18,012 nucleotides of DNA from an uncultured Clostridia bacterium (GTDB lineage: Bacteria > Bacillota_A > Clostridia > Christensenellales > Borkfalkiaceae): NCBI GenBank assembly GCA_934292955.1, contig CAKQXZ010000038.1, positions 1 to 18,012 of the forward strand. The letters run 5' to 3'. The notes under the pieces were generated by a model. That model saw only the letters and a list, made by a program, of their open reading frames with translations, did not search any database and had not been told where the DNA came from. A program made the translations under genes and the position numbers. Position 1 is the first letter of the stretch, and each line of letters starts with the position of its first letter. Of this stretch, positions 13,848 through 18,012 are shown one piece after another.

Positions 13848-15737
13848 TTAACCTCTACGTTTATTTTTTTTGTTTGTCGAATATACGGCAAAGGCTACGA
13901 TTGATAAAACAATCGGAGCAAACAATCCCGCTCCCGACGTTATATTACCCGAACATCCGCTCGTTTTCGACGACGTATCGTTTTTGCTTAACGTAAACAC
14001 GTAGTCCTGACCAAGTTTCAGTTCGACAGGCTCAATATCCCATTTATATAAGGATTTATCCGTATTAAGCCCTTGCACCGTTTTTAAAACGGAATTTATT
14101 TCGTCTTGAGTATCATCGGCGCTGAAATAGAACACCTGACTTTCCTTTCTGTCGAAAGTAAATTTTACAAGAACCTTATAAAGAATCGCGTGATATTCCG
14201 CGTTTACCTCTTGCCCTTCTTCAAAATTCAATTCGTAATCTTCCCATTGACCTCTGTAATGCGGCTTTTCGGGAACGGACGGCCCGGTAAACGAAACGTC
14301 TTTGCTATACTTTACTTTTTGCTCGCTGTTATAACCCTTGAACGTGACTTCGTATTCTTTTGCGTTCTTTCCGAGATAATACGGTTTCAACGCTATATCC
14401 TTTTTTACCGTGGTGTTCTCGAAATCGAATTCGTCTTTTTCGTTAGCCGACCAATATTTATATTCGTAATCGTTATAGTATTTATCGGCAGATTTCGCCT
14501 GCGGCTCGTAAGGCGGAATTTCTATCACGCTTTTATAAGGTACGTAATATTTATCGATTATTTCATCGTTTTCGTTATATATCTCTACGGTTTCGGCGGC
14601 GTTTATCACTCTATCTCTCACGTTGTTCGTTTGCCAGAAAGACAACCAATTTCCCGAATAAACGCTTTTATCGTAAGTCGTCGCTATCGCGAGTTTGCCG
14701 TCAACTTTTACGTAGATATACCCCGATTCTAAGTCCCCTTCGATTCCGACCGCTCCTATTTCGACAAAATACTCGTGGTTCGCCTGCGTAAATACATTGC
14801 CGACCGTAACCGCGCCTTTATCTCCGTCCGCTTCTTTATCGATAGTCAGATTGCAAGTGTCGAAATGGTTTAATTTTATACTTATTCCGAGCCACATATG
14901 ATCGCTCGTCGTTGTTTTCATTCTTATATAGAACGGATCGTCTTTCGATACGTCGTTACCCGTATTATAATAAAACTTGAAAACGACGTCGCTGTTTACG
15001 TTCGTCGAATTCCAACAACCGAACTGACCCGTTCCAACAGGCAAAATCAATTCTTCCTTCTGAAGTCTTGTATCCGTCATATAAAGGTCGTGCAACGTAA
15101 CTTCGTCATATACGGAATCGAGTTCTCTGTAATCTCTTATCGTCCAGACATTTTTTGTCGCCGTATAAAAATGAATACGATTATTCGTATCGTCATAAGC
15201 GCCTATATCGGCAATCGTCTGATTGATTTTTTCGTTATCGTCAACATTCGCGATGATAGACGATTGTCCGTTTTCAGTCCTTATGACCTTAAATTCTACG
15301 AAATACTCTTTTTGCGAATCCGTGAAAACGTTTTCGGACACCTGCTTAACTTCGTTTCCGACCATTAAATTCAGATTTTTACCGTCTGCGGATAACACAA
15401 ATCTGACTTTGCTGTTCCAATTATCTTCAAACCCGATTCTTACGTCTATCGCGTCGGAACTCGTCAACCCGCTCGGTTTATAATAGAACTTGAAAATAAA
15501 AGACTGCAAAGAATTATTTTCGCTGAAATTTATTCTGTAATCTTTATCCAGACCCGAATATTCTTTTGCCTCGCCGATATAACCCATTCCTATATCGGAC
15601 ACGGAAAACACGTCCACAGTCTGCCCCTCGTCTGCTTTTGCCGTAACTTTATTTAATGTGGGAAAAATACAAGCAAATAACAAACAGAGAACAGCCAAAA
15701 CGGTAAAAATGTTTCTTTTAGAAGTGGTTTTTATCAT
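13848..15737 (-). CDS. surface protein with duplicated beta-sandwich-like domains and C-terminal anchor
   Basis: This is a 629-residue secreted protein, first in the transport operon. The ATG at 15737 is chosen because GGAGGG lies about nine bases upstream; the longer frame from a TTG at 15758 has that ribosome binding site inside it. A signal peptide ends near VTAKA. Two similar halves of about 150 residues follow. The first has FIFKFYYKPSG, then VFTDSQKEYFVEF. The second has VVFKFYYNTGN, then VFTQANHEYFVEI and YVKVDGK. They resemble LamG-like or CBM-like beta-sandwiches, though no family was confirmed. A beta-rich region with a YEVTFKGY element follows. The C-terminus is SGCSG, a hydrophobic helix and KKNKRRG, without LPXTG. 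Co-transcription with the binding protein suggests a surface glycan-binding role. Confidence 0.78.
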   Translation of the reverse strand: MIKTTSKRNIFTVLAVLCLLFACIFPTLNKVTAKADEGQTVDVFSVSDIGMGYIGEAKEYSGLDKDYRINFSENNSLQSFIFKFYYKPSGLTSSDAIDVRIGFEDNWNSKVRFVLSADGKNLNLMVGNEVKQVSENVFTDSQKEYFVEFKVIRTENGQSSIIANVDDNEKINQTIADIGAYDDTNNRIHFYTATKNVWTIRDYRELDSVYDEVTLHDLYMTDTRLQKEELILPVGTGQFGCWNSTNVNSDVVFKFYYNTGNDVSKDDPFYIRMKTTTSDHMWLGISIKLNHFDTCNLTIDKEADGDKGAVTVGNVFTQANHEYFVEIGAVGIEGDLESGYIYVKVDGKLAIATTYDKSVYSGNWLSFWQTNNVRDRVINAAETVEIYNENDEIIDKYYVPYKSVIEIPPYEPQAKSADKYYNDYEYKYWSANEKDEFDFENTTVKKDIALKPYYLGKNAKEYEVTFKGYNSEQKVKYSKDVSFTGPSVPEKPHYRGQWEDYELNFEEGQEVNAEYHAILYKVLVKFTFDRKESQVFYFSADDTQDEINSVLKTVQGLNTDKSLYKWDIEPVELKLGQDYVFTLSKNDTSSKTSGCSGNITSGAGLFAPIVLSIVAFAVYSTNKKNKRRG

Positions 15738-15818
15738 TTTTCTTTCCCTCCGAAGCAATATTGCTCCAAAATCTTCTGCTTAATATTTTACAACCTCTTA
15801 TTTACATTATCTATAACA

Positions 15819-15834
15819 ATTTTGAGTGATTTTG
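15819..15834. promoter_or_regulatory. candidate AraC-type operator, direct repeat ATTTTG
   Basis: ATTTTG occurs at 15819-15824 and again at 15829-15834, a 10-base period that places both copies on the same face of the helix, as AraC-family dimers commonly require. It lies in the 141-bp gap between the divergent AraC gene and the transport operon, 10 bases upstream of the regulator's -35 box. The motif is short and A+T-rich, so chance is possible. Confidence 0.35.
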
Positions 15835-15843
15835 TATATAATC

Positions 15844-15872
15844 TTGACTTAGGATAAATTGTATGCTAAAAT
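15844..15872 (+). promoter_or_regulatory. sigma-70-type promoter of the AraC gene, predicted leaderless
   Basis: TTGACT (15844-15849) and TAAAAT (15867-15872) are 17 bases apart, close to consensus. Counting the usual six bases after the -10 box puts +1 at 15879, the A of the ATG. No Shine-Dalgarno precedes that ATG. The transcript should therefore have no 5' leader, or almost none. Confidence 0.75.
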
Positions 15873-15878
15873 CATAAT

Positions 15879-16832
15879 ATGAACTATAAATTTTTCTCTT
15901 ATTCAGAGCCAGGGGATCATCTGATAGCAGACAGACTAACAGACGAAATTAACGTCGTCGCTCTCGAATCTCTGTATCAATATCACTTGCTGCCCGAATA
16001 CCATTATCGCGGCGAAATGCACGACCTGTACGAGTTTTTCTATGTTATAAACGGAAATATGGTCGTAAGCACCGATATCGGCATGGGGGGGGGTACAAAG
16101 GACTTTAATTTGTCTGCCGGCGAATACATAATCGTTCCGCCGAATATTATGCACGCAATGAACCCCGATAAATGCCACTCTTTATCGATTGCGATAACTT
16201 TTGCCTGCAACGGACTTAACGATAGCCTTATAACGCTGAAAAAACAGAAAATATCCGACGAGCAAGTACAAGTAATAAATATGCTCGTTAAAAACTATGC
16301 GGACAACTTTTATCAGAAAGGATACAAAGATATCCCGATAAAAAGCCCGATGAAAAACGAATACGCTTTCAAACAGTTGATGAAAAACGAGTTGGAAACT
16401 CTGTTGATTTTAACCACTCGTATGTTTTTGGCTTCGGATAATAAAGAAACAAAGGAAAACAAGTCCGCAACCTTAGCCGAGTCGGTTAAAAATTACGTTG
16501 ACGAACATTTCAGAGAAAATATAAAATTAGAGGATATCGCGTCGTCCCTCGGTTATTGCGTAGGTCACGTATGCCATCAATTCAAAAAGAATTATTCGAT
16601 GTCCATAATCAACTATATGTTACGCAGACGAGTTATCGAAGCGTTGGTTATGTTTGAAAATTCAAACGTTTCGATTCAACAGGTTTCCGATACGCTCGGC
16701 TTTGACAGCGCGCAATATTTCTCTTATATCTTCAAGAGGTTTACGCATATCACGCCGCGGCAATATCAGACAAAAATAAGAAAAACACATATCATTAACC
16801 CCGAATATATTATTTCAAATGCAGAATTTTAA
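15879..16832 (+). CDS. AraC-family transcriptional regulator
   Basis: This 317-residue protein has an N-terminal cupin-like sensing domain (YRGEMHDLYEFFYVINGNMV, then LSAGEYIIVPPNIMHAM, about residues 35-110), a helical linker, and two C-terminal helix-turn-helix motifs: LEDIASSLGYCVGHVCHQFKK, and IQQVSDTLGFDSAQYFSYIFKR followed by the family signature THITPRQYQ. Members of this type usually activate an adjacent carbohydrate operon when the sugar is bound. The gene is divergent from the transport operon, and no strong -35 box is seen for that operon, which fits activator dependence. The start has no ribosome binding site, but a strong promoter ends six bases before it. A run of nine Gs (16085-16093) encodes Gly residues 70-72 in the sensing domain; a one-base slip there would truncate the protein. 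Confidence 0.92.
   Translation: MNYKFFSYSEPGDHLIADRLTDEINVVALESLYQYHLLPEYHYRGEMHDLYEFFYVINGNMVVSTDIGMGGGTKDFNLSAGEYIIVPPNIMHAMNPDKCHSLSIAITFACNGLNDSLITLKKQKISDEQVQVINMLVKNYADNFYQKGYKDIPIKSPMKNEYAFKQLMKNELETLLILTTRMFLASDNKETKENKSATLAESVKNYVDEHFRENIKLEDIASSLGYCVGHVCHQFKKNYSMSIINYMLRRRVIEALVMFENSNVSIQQVSDTLGFDSAQYFSYIFKRFTHITPRQYQTKIRKTHIINPEYIISNAEF
16085..16093 (+). repeat. homopolymer tract of nine Gs inside the AraC gene
   Basis: Nine consecutive Gs follow ATGC context at codons 69-72 (Met-Gly-Gly-Gly). Long G runs are prone to slippage, and this one is conspicuous in otherwise A+T-rich DNA. Confidence 0.95.
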
Positions 16833-16854
16833 GTCTGATAATTTCATATATAAC

Positions 16855-16887
16855 AAGAGAGCCAAAAAACGGCTCTCTTATTTTTTT
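16855..16887 (+). terminator. intrinsic terminator after the AraC gene, shared with the convergent small ORF
   Basis: AAGAGAGCC (16855-16863) pairs perfectly with GGCTCTCTT (16871-16879) around a 7-nt A-rich loop. ATTTTTTT (16880-16887) follows. On the minus strand the same stem sits directly at the stop codon of the 53-residue ORF (16878-16880), and its loop gives a run of six Ts, so it may also serve that strand. Confidence 0.9.
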
Positions 16888-17039
16888 ATTTGATATTTCT
16901 TTCTTATCGACTCAATTATCGCGTCTATAAAACAGTCCATAAGGCTTTCGGGAATGAGCGACAAGTCGGGTTCTCCGCTTACAAACACTTTCAAACCTGT
17001 ATCATTGTCATTTAACTGAATCTCTTTCATTTTTGCCAT
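16878..17039 (-). CDS. unrecognised 53-residue protein
   Basis: This small ORF starts with MAKMKEIQL, continues through a VSGEPDLSLIPESLMDCF middle, and ends in an amphipathic helix and basic tail (IIESIRKKYQIKK). The start at 17039 is chosen because GGAGG (17052-17048) is then eight bases away. An ATG two codons upstream (17045) is only two bases from the same site. A TATAAT-like -10 box lies at 17069-17064, with a weak -35. The protein is convergent with the AraC gene and its stop codon lies inside the shared terminator. I do not recognise it. Its size and position beside a serine recombinase suggest a small accessory protein of a mobile element. Confidence 0.55.
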   Translation of the reverse strand: MAKMKEIQLNDNDTGLKVFVSGEPDLSLIPESLMDCFIDAIIESIRKKYQIKK

Positions 17040-17063
17040 TGTCATTGCCTCCGTTTTTCTTGC

Positions 17064-17069
17064 ATTATA
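17064..17069 (-). promoter_or_regulatory. -10 box candidate for the 53-residue ORF
   Basis: TATAAT reads on the minus strand at 17069-17064, 11 bases before the ribosome binding site of the small ORF. No convincing -35 box lies 16-18 bases upstream, and there is no extended -10 TG. With this spacing, +1 would fall close to the ribosome binding site. Confidence 0.3.
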
Positions 17070-17174
17070 AACGGATTTTCAACAGAACGTTAGAAACTAT
17101 GCCTTATCAAAAAATATACTTATCTTCATTTTCACCCTAATAAATCAAAACTAAAACCATATTGTGTTATGGGT

Positions 17175-17183
17175 TGGTATAGT
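17175..17183 (+). promoter_or_regulatory. extended -10 promoter candidate
   Basis: TGG followed by TATAGT gives an extended -10 element at 17175-17183; the -35 region is poor. It would drive a short transcript of about 100 nt ending at the hairpin at 17234-17284, with no ORF inside. Confidence 0.25.
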
Positions 17184-17233
17184 ATCAGAAAAAGTCTGTG
17201 CCGTCAAACGAAAAAATATAACTTAAAATTTCA

Positions 17234-17290
17234 AAGCCGCTTTCGGTTATTCAATCAAACGTTTCATTGAACCGAAAGCGGCTTATTTTT
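17234..17290 (+). terminator. long near-palindrome, terminator-like on the plus strand
   Basis: AAGCCGCTTTCGGTT (17234-17248) pairs with AACCGAAAGCGGCTT (17270-17284), a perfect 15-bp stem. The 21-nt loop is itself nearly palindromic (CAAT.AAACGTTT.ATTG), so almost the whole 51 bp is two-fold symmetric. ATTTTTA follows on the plus strand, which fits a terminator, but no gene directly upstream on that strand needs one. A protein-binding or recombination-related site is an alternative. Confidence 0.6.
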
Positions 17291-17454
17291 ACTTCAACGT
17301 AATATTTTTTCTTTCGGCAATAATTTTTATTGCTTTTGACTAAAAGCCTTTTGTTTGACGGCGTTGACTTTTCCCGATAGTTGTGGGGGTGTAAATAAAA
17401 AAGTTTCGGTTAAAAGAGTTTTTATTATTTATGGCACAAGTAATGTTAAATACT

Positions 17455-17504
17455 CCCCGCTTTACATTTCGTTGGGATTTCCTTTCGATTTGTACAAGGC
17501 GGGG
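17455..17504 (+). promoter_or_regulatory. bulged hairpin in the recombinase leader
   Basis: CCCCGCTTTACA (17455-17466) pairs with TGTACAAGGCGGGG (17491-17504) over 12 base pairs with two single-base bulges and a 24-nt loop. TTTCTTACTTTTT follows. It ends 50 bases before the recombinase ribosome binding site and could act as an attenuator, but the T run is interrupted. Confidence 0.4.
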
Positions 17505-17572
17505 TTTCTTACTTTTTCCGTAAAAATAAATTACTCTGAATTCAAGAAACTTATGGAGGTATTATAAACAAA

Positions 17573-18012
17573 ATGCAAACAGCAGTAATTTATGCCCGCT
17601 ATTCAAGCGACAGCCAGAACGAACAATCTATCGAGGGACAACTCCGTGTTTGCGAAGAATACGCTAAAAGAAACGGTATTCTTATTCTAAACACTTACAT
17701 TGACCGAGCAATGACAGGTAGAAACGATAATCGCCCCGATTTTCAACGTATGCTGAAAGACAGCAATCGAAAAGAATGGAACTATATCATTGTGTACAAA
17801 TTCGACCGTTTTGCCAGAAATCGCTATGAAACGGCTATCCACAAAAAAGAATTGAAAGACAACGGAGTTAAAGTGTTATCCGCTATGGAAAACATTCCTG
17901 ACACGCCCGAAGCGATTATATTTGAAAGTATGCTCGAAGGCTATGCCGAGTATTATTCGGCAGAACTTGCCCAAAAAGTAAAACGCGGAATGTTTGAAAC
18001 CAGACGCAAAGG
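17573..18012 (+). CDS. large serine recombinase, N-terminal part (runs off the window)
   Basis: The first 146 residues are present. The resolvase-type catalytic domain is clear: YARYSSDSQNEQSIEGQ with nucleophile Ser11, and YKFDRFARNRYE around residues 75-86 with the conserved arginines. It continues into FESMLEGYAEYYSAELAQKV, the long helix leading to the recombinase domain. This is the N-terminus of a large serine recombinase of the kind that integrates and excises conjugative or mobilisable elements and prophages. The ATG at 17573 has GGAGGT (17555-17560) 12 bases upstream. The end is cut by the window, not by a visible mutation. The gene points away from the glycan locus, so the element it mobilises cannot be delimited here. 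Confidence 0.93.
   Translation, partial: MQTAVIYARYSSDSQNEQSIEGQLRVCEEYAKRNGILILNTYIDRAMTGRNDNRPDFQRMLKDSNRKEWNYIIVYKFDRFARNRYETAIHKKELKDNGVKVLSAMENIPDTPEAIIFESMLEGYAEYYSAELAQKVKRGMFETRRK

Larger units (their letters stand above)
17053..17572. other. 520-bp structured region with no convincing gene
   Basis: This gap between the 53-residue ORF and the recombinase holds an extended -10 box, a long near-palindrome (17234-17284), a small perfect hairpin with 7-bp arms (17317-17333), three TTGAC copies (17336, 17355, 17364) and a bulged hairpin (17455-17504). A 70-codon frame at 17355-17567 starting with TTG exists, but it has no ribosome binding site and is crossed by the last hairpin. An attachment site could lie here, but none is identifiable without a reference junction. 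Confidence 0.5.

Noticed and set aside
13844..13891. Longer N-terminus of the sugar-binding protein
   Set aside because: It overlaps the upstream gene and would put 16 residues before a lipoprotein signal; the ATG at 13843 has AGAGGT at seven bases.
14106..14732. Plus-strand open frame of 208 codons
   Set aside because: It lies wholly antisense to the surface protein gene at 13848-15737, its translation is low-complexity and rich in F, I, V and R, and it has no supporting ribosome binding site.
15737..15758. Longer N-terminus of the first surface protein from a TTG at 15758
   Set aside because: The added codons contain the ribosome binding site GGAGGG, which places the start at the ATG at 15737, directly before a normal signal peptide.
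17336..17397. TTGAC copies read as -35 boxes for the recombinase
   Set aside because: No acceptable -10 hexamer lies 16-18 bases downstream of any of the three.
17355..17567. 70-codon frame starting at TTG upstream of the recombinase
   Set aside because: It has no ribosome binding site at the TTG, the composition is not convincingly protein-like, and it is crossed by a stable hairpin. Its end covers the recombinase ribosome binding site, which explains the closing codons.

Overview
This is a moderately A+T-rich bacterial window. Strong GGAGG-type ribosome binding sites, intrinsic terminators, a CUT1-type sugar ABC importer with no ATPase of its own, InlB-like surface repeats and a large serine recombinase all suggest an anaerobic, probably gut-associated Bacillota of the class Clostridia. 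This is inferred from style and gene content; no taxonomic marker is present.

Left edge (1-900, minus strand). It holds the first codons of a gene cut by the window edge, preceded by a structured leader and a strong terminator. Next come two overlapping small zinc-ribbon genes with their own promoter. These resemble accessory genes of mobile elements.

Glycan locus (902-16887). A long head-to-tail minus-strand series starts at 15737: a surface protein with duplicated beta-sandwich-like domains, a sugar-binding lipoprotein, two ABC permeases, a lipoprotein with a TIM-barrel hydrolase look, a large repeat-built surface protein and a GH38 alpha-mannosidase. It ends in a terminator near 3792-3827. 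A second cluster follows on the same strand: a short GH37-like (trehalase-like) hydrolase, an SGNH/GDSL hydrolase and a WYL-domain regulator. A divergent AraC-family regulator (15879-16832) sits at the head and probably controls the series. The likely division of labour is: surface proteins hold a glycan near the cell; the lipoprotein hydrolase may trim it; the binding protein and permeases import oligosaccharides using a shared ATPase encoded elsewhere; and GH38, the GH37-like enzyme and the esterase finish degradation in the cytoplasm. An alpha-mannose-containing substrate is inferred from GH38 only.

Right edge (16878-18012). It holds an unrecognised 53-residue ORF (minus), about 0.5 kb of structured non-coding DNA with a long near-palindrome, and the first 146 residues of a large serine recombinase running off the window. 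The glycan locus therefore lies between two segments of mobile-element character and may be cargo of an integrative element, but neither element end is identified here.

The points most worth a second look are: a leaderless promoter and a nine-G tract in the AraC gene; the matching Cys-TM-basic C-terminal tails of the two surface proteins; a recent 339-bp tandem duplication in one of them; and the leader RNA at the left edge, whose pairing could hide a Shine-Dalgarno sequence.
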